A stretch of DNA of 58,338 nucleotides, taken from Iamia sp035575815 (GTDB lineage: Bacteria > Actinomycetota > Acidimicrobiia > Acidimicrobiales > Iamiaceae). The notes under the pieces were generated by a model. The model saw only the letters and a list, made by a program, of their open reading frames with translations. It searched no databases and was not told where the DNA came from. Positions 51,491 through 58,338 of the stretch are shown here, one piece after another (positions within the stretch are counted from its first letter, which is position 1; each line of letters begins with the position of its first letter). The position numbers and the translations under genes are program-made. Location of the stretch: the NCBI RefSeq assembly GCF_035575815.1, contig NZ_DATLXO010000033.1:1-58338 (forward strand), in the 5' to 3' direction.

Positions 51491-52189
51491 TCAGCGGTAC
51501 TGCGTGGCGGTGAGGATCCCGCCCAGGATGAGGGCCAGGCCGACGCCGAGGGTGAGGGGCTTGCCTCCCCACACCACGTAGGTGAGGAAGATGGCGACCA
51601 TCCCGAGGCCGAGCAGGGTGAACATGAGCCCCGGCACCCACACCGGGCTCTCGATCTGCGAGCGGGGGATCGGGGCCGTGTACCGGCTCGACTCGGCCGC
51701 TGCGGCCGCCTTCTTGGGGTTGCCGCTGCGGGCGGTGGAGGAGCGGACGGCCTTGGGGTCGACCACGCCTCCGGTGCGCTTGGAGGGCTTGGGCACCCTC
51801 GTCGCCCCCGCCGCCGCCTGGCGTCGGGCTTTGGTGCCGGTGGGGTCATCGGCGCTGGCCTTGCCCATCGCCCGGGAGCCGGTCGCCGCTCGGCGGGCCT
51901 TGGTGCCGGTGGGGTCATCGGCGGAGGCCTTGACCTTGGGCGCCTTGGTCGCCTCGTCCATGCGAGCCGTGGTGGCGGCCCGGCGGGCGGCCACGTCGGC
52001 CTGCGGGTCGGCGTTCCCCGCCGGGCGGGACCGGCCGCCGGTCGTCTCGGCGTCTGCGGCGGTCTCGGCGACCGCCGAGGTTCCGTCGGTCGTCTCGTCG
52101 GTCTCGGCCCCGCCTTTCGTCGCCGCGTCCTCGTCGGACGGGGCGTCGGGGTCCACGCGGGTGTCGTCGTCGGGTGTCGGATCGGCCAT
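51491..52189 (-). CDS. crgA: CrgA-like cell-division membrane protein with long N-terminal extension
   Basis: The last 55 residues are a CrgA domain: SQIESPVWVPGLMFTLLGLG is the conserved entry to helix 1, and a second helix (LTLGVGLALILGGILTATQ) follows. CrgA helps recruit peptidoglycan synthesis proteins to the division site. The protein has 232 residues, against about 90 in Mycobacterium and Streptomyces. The added part is Ala/Asp/Thr-rich with two copies of SADDPTGTKARR. ATG 52189 opens this extension; a later start would give the normal form. Position beside trpG and pknB matches the actinobacterial order. Confidence 0.82.
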   Translation of the reverse strand: MADPTPDDDTRVDPDAPSDEDAATKGGAETDETTDGTSAVAETAADAETTGGRSRPAGNADPQADVAARRAATTARMDEATKAPKVKASADDPTGTKARRAATGSRAMGKASADDPTGTKARRQAAAGATRVPKPSKRTGGVVDPKAVRSSTARSGNPKKAAAAAESSRYTAPIPRSQIESPVWVPGLMFTLLGLGMVAIFLTYVVWGGKPLTLGVGLALILGGILTATQYR

Positions 52190-52272
52190 GACCGGCGAGG
52201 TTAGGGGATCGGTCGCGACGGCCCGTATCGGACCCGTCCGCGAACCCGTGACCGGCCTATCCTCGGTCCGGC

Positions 52273-52860
52273 ATGGCGCCCCGCATCCTCGTGGTCGACA
52301 ACTACGACTCCTTCGTCTACAACCTCGTCCAGTACCTCGGTGAGCTGGGGGCCGCGCCTGAGGTCGTCCGCAACGACGAGGTGACCGTGGCTGAAGCGGT
52401 CGACGGCGCCCCTGACGGCGTGCTCATCTCCCCCGGGCCCGGGTCGCCGGCCGACGCCGGCATCTCCAACGACCTGATCCGGGCCTGCACCGAGAGGCGA
52501 CTACCCGTCCTCGGCGTGTGCCTCGGGCTCCAGTGCATCGGTGAGGTCTTCGGCGGCACCGTCGTGCGGGCGCCGCGCGTGATGCACGGCAAGACGTCAT
52601 TCGTCACCCACGGGGGTCGCGGGGTCTTCGCCGGCCTCCCCGAGCCCCTCGAGGCCACCCGGTACCACTCCCTCGTCGTCGACCGTCGAACGGTGCCCGA
52701 CTGCCTCGAGGTCACCGCCGAGGCCGACGACGGGCTGGTCATGGGGCTCCTGCACCGTGACGCGCCGACCGAGGGCGTGCAATTTCACCCCGAGTCGATC
52801 CTCACCGCCGCCGGTCACGACCTGCTGGCGAACTTCCTCGCCACCACCGCCGCGGCCTGA
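52273..52860 (+). CDS. trpG: Glutamine amidotransferase, anthranilate/aminodeoxychorismate synthase component II
   Basis: This 195-residue class I amidotransferase has nucleophile C83 (VLGVCLGLQCIG) and H172/E174 (VQFHPESIL). LVVDNYDSFVYNLVQYLGEL is the usual N-terminus. It releases ammonia from glutamine for chorismate conversion in tryptophan or folate synthesis (TrpG/PabA). The partner chorismate-binding subunit is not in the window. ATG 52273. Its place next to crgA and pknB is the common actinobacterial arrangement, where the gene serves both pathways. Confidence 0.92.
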   Translation: MAPRILVVDNYDSFVYNLVQYLGELGAAPEVVRNDEVTVAEAVDGAPDGVLISPGPGSPADAGISNDLIRACTERRLPVLGVCLGLQCIGEVFGGTVVRAPRVMHGKTSFVTHGGRGVFAGLPEPLEATRYHSLVVDRRTVPDCLEVTAEADDGLVMGLLHRDAPTEGVQFHPESILTAAGHDLLANFLATTAAA

Positions 52861-52909
52861 GCCCGCCCGAGGGCTGGCTCGGCGGGGCCGCGGGGCCGGG
52901 GCTCAGTCT

Positions 52910-54715
52910 TCAAGGCGAGCTGGTCGAGCTGGTCGAGCTGGTCGTGCTCGTCGACTCGGTGGTGGGCGCTTCGGTGGTCGGCGCTTCGGTGGTGGGCGCT
53001 TCGGTGGTGGGCGCTTCGGTGGTGGGCGCCTCGGTGGTGGGCGCTTCGGTGGTCGGGGGTTCGGTGGTCGGGGGTTCGGTGATCGGAGGGTCGGTGGTCG
53101 GGGGTGCGGTGATCGGCGGGTCGGTGGTCGGAGGTGCGGTGACCGGTGGGTCGGTGGTCGGAGGTGCGGTGATCGGCGGGCGCGTGGTCGGGGGCGGACC
53201 GGTCGACACGACGACCTCGATGGGGGTGTCGACGGGGACCTCTTCGCCGCCAGCGGGGTTCTGGCTGACGACCACGCCCAAGGGGACATCGGCGCTCTCG
53301 ACCCGCTCGATGCGGCGCGCCTCGAAGCCGGCGTCGGCAAGGGCCCGGATGGCGTCGTCCTCGGAGCGGCCCTCGATGTCGGGCACCTTCTCGGTCTCCG
53401 CCGCCGCCGGTCCGGTGGAGACCACCAAGCGGACCGTCGTGCCCTCCTCGGCGGAGTCACCCCCGTCCGGGTCCTGGCTGATGACCTCGTCACGAGGGAC
53501 CTCCGCGCTTGCCTCGCGGGTGGTGGTGTCGACCTCGAAGCCGGCGTCGATGAGGATCAGCTGGGCTTCTTGCACCGGCCGGTCGGTCACGTCGGGCACC
53601 TCGATGCCCTCGGTCTCGTCGTCGGTGCTGACCATGGATGCCAACAGGAACAGGGCGCCGCCGAGCAGGGCGAGCACAGCCACGAGCAGCAGCAGGAACC
53701 AACCTGTGCGCGAGCGTCGGTCCTGGTCGTCCTGTGGCTCAGGGTCGCCGGCGACGATCGGCCCGCTGCGGGTGGGAGGCGCTGGGGGTCCCGCCGCTGC
53801 GGCCGAAGGGGTTGCGGCGGTGGCGCCCGCGGCGGCGACGCCGGCCGTCGTCTTCGATGGTGCGGTCGCCCGGACCGTCAGGCCCTCGGTGAAGCGGCGT
53901 AGGTCGGCGCGGAGGGCCTCGGCGTCGGGGTAGCGGTCGTCGGGCGCCTTGGCCAGGAGCCGCATGGCGATCGCCTCGTAGCCGACGGGCACGTCGGGGT
54001 GCTGGTCGCGGAGGGGCTCGGGCTTCTCCTGCACGTGCTTGTAGGCCACGGCGATGGGGCTGTCGGCCACGAACGGCGGCTTGCCGTGGGCCATCTCGTA
54101 CATGACGATGCCGAGGGAGTACAGGTCACTGCGGCCCTCGACGTTGTGGCCCTGGGCCTGCTCGGGGGAGAAGTAGGTGGCCGTGCCCATGACCGAGCCG
54201 GTCTGGGTGAGGTTCTCCTCGGCCGACGCGGTGATGGCCCGGGCGATGCCGAAGTCGGCGACCTTCACGTGGCCGCCGTTGGTGATCATGATGTTGCCGG
54301 GCTTGATGTCGCGGTGCACGACCCCGTTGCGGTGGGCGAAGCCGAGGGCGTTGGCCACATCCGCGGCGACGCCCGCCGCGGTCTTGGCCGGGGGAGTGCC
54401 CTGGGTGCGGAGGATCTCCGACAGGCTGCGCCCGTCGATGAACTCCATCACGATGTAGTAGGTGCCACCCTCCTGGCCCCAGTCGTACACGCCCACGATG
54501 TTGGGGTGGTTCAGGTTGGCTGCCGCCTGGGCCTCACGGCGGAACCGGGCCACGAAGGACGGGTCGCTGGCGAACTCGGGGAACAGCACCTTGACCGCGA
54601 CGGGCCGGGCCAGCAGCAGGTCCCGGGCCAACAAGACGTCGGCCATGCCGCCGCGAGCGATGCGTCGCTGGACCTCGTAGCGGCCGTTGTAGGTGGGGTG
54701 GTCGTCGTCGGTCAT
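52910..54715 (-). CDS. pknB: PknB-type Ser/Thr protein kinase with PASTA domains
   Basis: The protein has 601 residues. The kinase domain is at 10-280 with IARGGMADVLLARD, K42, HRD at 134-136 and DFG at 154-156. A juxtamembrane linker follows, then a membrane helix at 338-362 and two PASTA domains (371-436, 443-506), which bind muropeptides outside the cell. A 95-residue tail of PTTE/PPITAP-type repeats ends the protein (507-601). Mycobacterial PknB has four PASTA domains and no such tail. PknB controls growth and division by phosphorylating cell-wall regulators. ATG 54715 overlaps the pbpA stop (ATGA). Confidence 0.93.
   Translation of the reverse strand: MTDDDHPTYNGRYEVQRRIARGGMADVLLARDLLLARPVAVKVLFPEFASDPSFVARFRREAQAAANLNHPNIVGVYDWGQEGGTYYIVMEFIDGRSLSEILRTQGTPPAKTAAGVAADVANALGFAHRNGVVHRDIKPGNIMITNGGHVKVADFGIARAITASAEENLTQTGSVMGTATYFSPEQAQGHNVEGRSDLYSLGIVMYEMAHGKPPFVADSPIAVAYKHVQEKPEPLRDQHPDVPVGYEAIAMRLLAKAPDDRYPDAEALRADLRRFTEGLTVRATAPSKTTAGVAAAGATAATPSAAAAGPPAPPTRSGPIVAGDPEPQDDQDRRSRTGWFLLLLVAVLALLGGALFLLASMVSTDDETEGIEVPDVTDRPVQEAQLILIDAGFEVDTTTREASAEVPRDEVISQDPDGGDSAEEGTTVRLVVSTGPAAAETEKVPDIEGRSEDDAIRALADAGFEARRIERVESADVPLGVVVSQNPAGGEEVPVDTPIEVVVSTGPPPTTRPPITAPPTTDPPVTAPPTTDPPITAPPTTDPPITEPPTTEPPTTEAPTTEAPTTEAPTTEAPTTEAPTTEAPTTESTSTTSSTSSTSSP
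52952..53197. repeat. Tandem codon repeats for the PknB tail
   Basis: Two repeat phases are seen. 12-base units (GGTGGTGGGCGCTTC type) encode TEAP at 52960-53050, and longer 30-base units encode PPTTDPPITA at 53060-53190. Copies differ at a few bases. Such arrays change length easily by slippage. Confidence 0.8.
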
Positions 54716-56202
54716 CCGCCGCCGCCCTCCGGGCCGCGGGTGGCGAGGACGGCCTCCATCACGGCCTTGGCGATGGGAGCGGCGACCGTGCCGCCGGTCT
54801 GCTCGGAGGCGCCGGGCTGGGCCTGGACCATCACGGCCACGGCCACGACGGGCGGCTGGCCGGGTGGACCGGCGAAGCCGAGGATCCAGGCGTGGGACTG
54901 AGGCGGGTCGGTGCCCAGCTGGGCCGTGCCGGTCTTGCCGCCGACCTCCAGGCCCGGGATCTGCAGCCCCTCGGCGGTGCCGTTGGCGGCGACCTCGACC
55001 ATCCCGCGACGCATCACGTCGGCCGCCTCGGGGGAGATCGCCCGGAGCCACTCGGATTCCTCGAAGGACCGGACCTCCTCGCCCTCCTCGTCGGTGACCC
55101 GGTCCATCACGTGGGGGGTCATGACGGACCCGTCGTTGGCGATGCCGGCGGTGACGAGGGCCATCTGCAGCGGGCTGGAGCTGACGTCACCCTGGCCGAT
55201 CGAGGCCCGGGCGAGCGGGCCGTTCCCTTCGTTGTCGGGGAACTCGGTGGGGAACGTCGAGGTCGCCGGGTTGGGCAGGTCGATCGGCGGCGCCGAGTTG
55301 AAGCCGAAGGCCTCGGCCCCGGCGACCATGGCTTCGGGCCCGAGGTCGACGCCCATCTGGGCAAAGCCGCTGTTGCACGACACGCGGAGGAGGTCGAACA
55401 GCCGTCCGCCGCAGGACTGGCCGCCGAAGTTGCTCAGGTCCCGGTCGGTGAAGTCGATGTCGAAGCTGCTGCGCACCGGGTAGTCGGGGTTCTCCTCGGT
55501 CACCGCCCCCTGGTCCACCGCGACCGAGCCGGTCACGACCTTGAACGTCGAACCCGGGAAGAAGATGTCGCGGTAGGCCCGCGACAGCAGCGGGCGCTCC
55601 GGGTCGGCGTCGAGCGCCGCCTTGAGCGTCGTCGAGGCCTCGGTGTTGGTCGACAGCGGCCCCGGGTCGAAGCTCGGGAAGCTCCACAGGGCGTCGATGG
55701 CGCCGGAGCGGGGGTCGAGGGCGACGACTGCGCCCTCGCGGTCGCCGAGCTGCTCGCGGGCGATGCGCTGGGTGTCGGGGTGCATGGTGAGGTGCACGTT
55801 CCCGACGGCCTCGCGGTCGACGAAGAGGTCCGACAGGCTGGCGAAGCGCAGCTCGGGCGTGGTGCCGGCCAGGTCGGCGCCGTAGGAGCGTTCCACGCCC
55901 GTCGCACCCAGGGTGAAGCTGTAGTAGCCGGTGACGGGCCCGAACAGGTCGCCCTCGGGGTAGAGGCGCTGGAACTTGAAGCGGCTGCGCTCCTCGACCG
56001 ACCGGGCCAACACGGTGCCGTCGGCGGCGATGATCTGGCCCCGGGGTCGGGAGAAGGTGCGCTGCTCCTGGCGGGTGTTGTCGGGCCGCTCGTTCAGGCG
56101 CTCGGCCCCGAAGAACTGGATGTAGTTGAGCTGGGCGAAGAGGGCGGCGAAGCAGCAGACCAGGGCGATGCCCAGCCGCTTGATCTGACGGTCCATGGTC
56201 AT
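54712..56202 (-). CDS. pbpA: Penicillin-binding transpeptidase PbpA
   Basis: This 496-residue class B PBP has an N-terminal anchor (GIALVCCFAALFAQLNYIQF), an NTF2/dimerisation-like region (RTFSRPRGQIIAADGTVLA) and the transpeptidase domain. The catalytic motifs are S218-TFK, S275-CN and K423-TG. It cross-links peptidoglycan at division or elongation sites, outside the membrane. ATG 56202 overlaps the ftsW/rodA stop by one base (TGATG). It lies between its glycosyltransferase partner and the regulating kinase, as in Mycobacterium. Confidence 0.93.
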   Translation of the reverse strand: MTMDRQIKRLGIALVCCFAALFAQLNYIQFFGAERLNERPDNTRQEQRTFSRPRGQIIAADGTVLARSVEERSRFKFQRLYPEGDLFGPVTGYYSFTLGATGVERSYGADLAGTTPELRFASLSDLFVDREAVGNVHLTMHPDTQRIAREQLGDREGAVVALDPRSGAIDALWSFPSFDPGPLSTNTEASTTLKAALDADPERPLLSRAYRDIFFPGSTFKVVTGSVAVDQGAVTEENPDYPVRSSFDIDFTDRDLSNFGGQSCGGRLFDLLRVSCNSGFAQMGVDLGPEAMVAGAEAFGFNSAPPIDLPNPATSTFPTEFPDNEGNGPLARASIGQGDVSSSPLQMALVTAGIANDGSVMTPHVMDRVTDEEGEEVRSFEESEWLRAISPEAADVMRRGMVEVAANGTAEGLQIPGLEVGGKTGTAQLGTDPPQSHAWILGFAGPPGQPPVVAVAVMVQAQPGASEQTGGTVAAPIAKAVMEAVLATRGPEGGGG

Positions 56203-57527
56203 CAGCCGACCCCCACCGCGGCGCCCGAGCGGCTGACCTTGCGCTGGCGTCGCCGGTTGGAGTCGTCGGAGAGACGGACGAGAAGGGCCAGGAGCACGTA
56301 GTTGGCCAGCAGCGACGAACCGCCGTAGGAGACGAAGGGGAGGGCCACGCCGGTGAGGGGCAGCACGCGGGCCACGCCGGCGAGGATGATGAAGGCCTGC
56401 ACCCCCAGGAGGGTGGTGAGCCCGGTGGCCAGCAGCTTCTCGAACGAGCCCTCCTGGTGCGTGGCGATGCGCAGCCCGCTGCCGATCAGGAGGAGGAACG
56501 CCACGATCACCGCGGTGGTGCCGAGCAGGCCCAGCTCCTCACCGATGACGGCGAAGATGAAGTCGTTCTGGGCCTCCGGGAGGCGACCGTCGCCGCTGAT
56601 GCCGAGCCCCAGGCCCCGCCCGCCTATGCCGCCGTCGGCGAGGGCGTACCAGCCCTGGATGATCTGGTAGCCGGTGTCCTGGGGGTCGTCCCACGGGTTG
56701 AGCCAGTTGGTGACCCGGTCCTGGACGTGGCTGAAGAGCGTCCAGGACACGAAGGAGGCCAGGCCGAAGAGGCCGAAGCCGACGATCAGGTAGCCGACCC
56801 TCCCGGTGGCGACCCACAGCAACACGATGAAGAGGGCGAAGAAGAGCAGGGCGGTGCCGAGGTCCCTCTCGGCCACGATCACGACCACCGAGATGCCCCA
56901 GGCGACCAGCACCGGCCCGAGGTGCTTGGGGTCCGGGAGGAACGGGCGCCGCTTGGGCCACGAGGCCAGGGCCAGCAGCTCGCGCTTCTCGACCAGGTAG
57001 GCGGCGAAGAACACGGCGAGGGCGAGCTTGGCGAACTCGCCGGGCTGGAAGTTGATGGGGCCGATGTTGATCCAGATGCGGGCCCCGTTCACCGACAGCC
57101 CCACCACGGGCAGCAGCGGCATCATGATCAAGATGACGCCGCCGAAGAGGGCGAGGTAGCGGTAGCGCTCGAGGTCCCGGGGGCGGCGGACCACCACGAG
57201 GGTGATGATGAAGGCGGCGATGCCGACCCCGGTCCACAGCGCCTGCAGCCCGGCCAGATCCTCTTCGAGCCGGGCGATGAAGACGTAGCCGATGCCGTTG
57301 AGCAGCCCGGCAACGGGCAGCAGCGTGCCGTCGGCGCCCGGGGCCAGTCGGCGCACGGCGAGGTGGGCGATGACGAAGAGCCCCAGGATCAGACCGAGGA
57401 AGGGCCCGATGTTGGCGGGCAGCGAGGCGGTGCTGCCCAGGCTGGCCAGGGCGTAGGCGGCGCCGACCACCGCCGCTCCCATGAGCAGCAGGCTGAGCTC
57501 GGCGTTGCGGCGCAGGCGTTCGATCAT
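56202..57527 (-). CDS. rodA: SEDS-family peptidoglycan polymerase (FtsW/RodA)
   Basis: This 441-residue protein has about ten helices. LVVGLSVNGARIWINIGPI reads in the window as VVGLSVNGARIWINIGPINF, followed by QPGEFAKLALAVFFAAYLVE and the YQIIQGWYALADGGIGGRGL loop with GLG. The C-terminal LPLTGVALPFVSYGGSSLLA is the SEDS signature. It polymerises lipid II glycan strands together with PbpA. Neighbour order supports RodA over FtsW, but sequence alone does not decide. ATG 57527. Confidence 0.9.
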   Translation of the reverse strand: MIERLRRNAELSLLLMGAAVVGAAYALASLGSTASLPANIGPFLGLILGLFVIAHLAVRRLAPGADGTLLPVAGLLNGIGYVFIARLEEDLAGLQALWTGVGIAAFIITLVVVRRPRDLERYRYLALFGGVILIMMPLLPVVGLSVNGARIWINIGPINFQPGEFAKLALAVFFAAYLVEKRELLALASWPKRRPFLPDPKHLGPVLVAWGISVVVIVAERDLGTALLFFALFIVLLWVATGRVGYLIVGFGLFGLASFVSWTLFSHVQDRVTNWLNPWDDPQDTGYQIIQGWYALADGGIGGRGLGLGISGDGRLPEAQNDFIFAVIGEELGLLGTTAVIVAFLLLIGSGLRIATHQEGSFEKLLATGLTTLLGVQAFIILAGVARVLPLTGVALPFVSYGGSSLLANYVLLALLVRLSDDSNRRRQRKVSRSGAAVGVG

Positions 57528-57563
57528 CGGGTGCGGGTCATGGCCCGGTGCCGGGGGACGCGC

Positions 57564-58338
57564 TCACGGGCCCTCGGTGGTGGTCGGCGCGCTCGACGCG
57601 GTCGCGTCCGGTGCGCCGGTCGTGGTGCTGGCGTCGGGCTCGTCGGGGTCGACCGTGGTGGTGGGGTCCGCAGTGGTGGTGGTCGACTCCTCGGTCTTGC
57701 GCTGGGCCACCCGGGCCTCGCGGCTGCGGACGAAGGACTGGGCGTCGGCGAGGGAGTCGAACTCGGGCTCGGCGCGGATCTGCTCCTGCTCGGTGCGGCT
57801 GAACTCGTCGAGGGGGACCTCGGAGGCCTCCTCGAGGCTCGGGTCGAAGATGAGGAAGCCGCCGGACTGCCCCTTGTAGATCTGCACCTCGTCGCCCGCG
57901 GCGGCCACGTAGTAGCCCCGCTCGGCGTACCACGCCGCGGCCAGGTAGGCCCCGCCGAGCACCGCGGTCAGCACGACCACGGCGATGAGGGCTGTCACGG
58001 CACGGTGGCGCCCGCCGACGTGGTCCATGTCGCCGTAGAGGTCGGTGGTGGTCCGGCCGAAGGGCAGGTCCTCATCGCCGTCGCGCTTCGGTTCCCCAGA
58101 AAAGGGGGAGGTGTCACCGCCCGGCGGTGGAGGAGCGGTGCCCGCCGGCTCGGTGGCGCTCGACGGCGGGACGACCCCGTCGTCGGTGGGCGACGACGAG
58201 GCGGCCTCGTCGGAGCGCGTGGGCGCCGGGGCCACGGGCACGCCCGCCGGGGGCGTGAGGTCCTGGTCGCCCGCTGGCCTGGCGCCGCCGCCGCCGGGCA
58301 CGGCCGGCATCTCGGCGGTGACGGGCGAGGCGCCGTCC
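57564..58338 (-). CDS. pstP: PstP-type PP2C phosphatase, C-terminal part only
   Basis: The visible 257 residues are the region after the catalytic domain. A Pro/Ala-rich linker comes first, then a membrane helix (ALIAVVVLTAVLGGAYLAAA). An outer segment WYAERGYYVAAAGDEVQIYK with GGFLIFDPS matches PstP, and a Thr/Asp-rich tail ends it. The phosphatase domain lies beyond the window edge, so identification rests on this tail and on position upstream of rodA-pbpA-pknB. PstP reverses PknB phosphorylation. The gap to rodA is 36 bases. Confidence 0.82.
   Translation of the reverse strand, partial: DGASPVTAEMPAVPGGGGARPAGDQDLTPPAGVPVAPAPTRSDEAASSSPTDDGVVPPSSATEPAGTAPPPPGGDTSPFSGEPKRDGDEDLPFGRTTTDLYGDMDHVGGRHRAVTALIAVVVLTAVLGGAYLAAAWYAERGYYVAAAGDEVQIYKGQSGGFLIFDPSLEEASEVPLDEFSRTEQEQIRAEPEFDSLADAQSFVRSREARVAQRKTEESTTTTADPTTTVDPDEPDASTTTGAPDATASSAPTTTEGP

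Noticed and set aside
52952..53197. CRISPR-like array in the repeat region
   Set aside because: Units are 12 and 30 bases without unique spacers and are codons of the PknB tail.
52944..53933. 329-codon frame opposite pknB with many VVGASVVG repeats
   Set aside because: It is the antisense of the PknB tail repeat; it has no ribosome binding site or domain.

Overview
The window is high-GC bacterial DNA (roughly 70% G+C) with actinobacterial gene order and content. The right end holds crgA-like, trpG/pabA, pknB, pbpA, ftsW/rodA and the C-terminal part of a pstP-like phosphatase. This is the set that lies near the replication origin in actinobacteria. The backbone also carries Fur, an F420/LLM-type oxidoreductase, FadD and a thiolase. 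A lineage near Acidimicrobiia/Iamiaceae would fit, but that placement is an inference from style and not from a search.

Left backbone (1-14145). It begins with the N-terminal part of a secreted M23 peptidase with a DUF4214-like tail. Then come a Fur-family regulator directly followed by release factor 3, a coupled pair (MgtE_N/CBS protein plus DUF1003 membrane protein), and two large GGDEF-EAL proteins. Between these two lie a small membrane protein and a FeeM/LuxI-like N-acyl synthase candidate. A DUF952 protein and tRNA-Ala(TGC) close the section.

Genomic island (14096-42235, about 28.1 kb). The 3' part of tRNA-Ala is repeated exactly (50 bp) at 42186-42235, so the segment is an integrated element with identifiable att cores and matching sub-terminal repeats. 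It is heavily decayed. The integrase next to the tRNA has lost its N-terminal half to an IS21-family insertion. Two further integrase fragments, IS6-family relics, an old tRNA 3' fragment and several frameshifted genes follow. Cargo includes a polysaccharide flippase, a GT4 glycosyltransferase and a chain of metal-response modules. The latter are three CsoR-type operators with two intact and one stub csoR, two stranded HMA domains from copA-like genes, two CDF transporters, ArsR and MerR regulators, and a relic ctaG. An MFS exporter, a MobF relaxase pseudogene and a mercuric-reductase-like flavoprotein complete it. A tightly overlapping five-gene cassette of unknown function (25333 down to 23316) sits downstream of csoR and is the best candidate for an undescribed system.

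Right backbone (42236-58338). A calcium-type P-type ATPase is truncated just outside the right att site. Next is a lipid/steroid-type metabolic group: a dihydrodipicolinate-reductase-like dehydrogenase, an LLM oxidoreductase with a KstR-like palindrome in the shared promoter region, a flavodoxin-family protein, FadD and a thiolase. The cell-wall/division cluster follows. There pstP, ftsW/rodA, pbpA and pknB are read leftwards with 1-4 base overlaps, which points to co-expression of peptidoglycan synthesis and its Ser/Thr kinase-phosphatase control.
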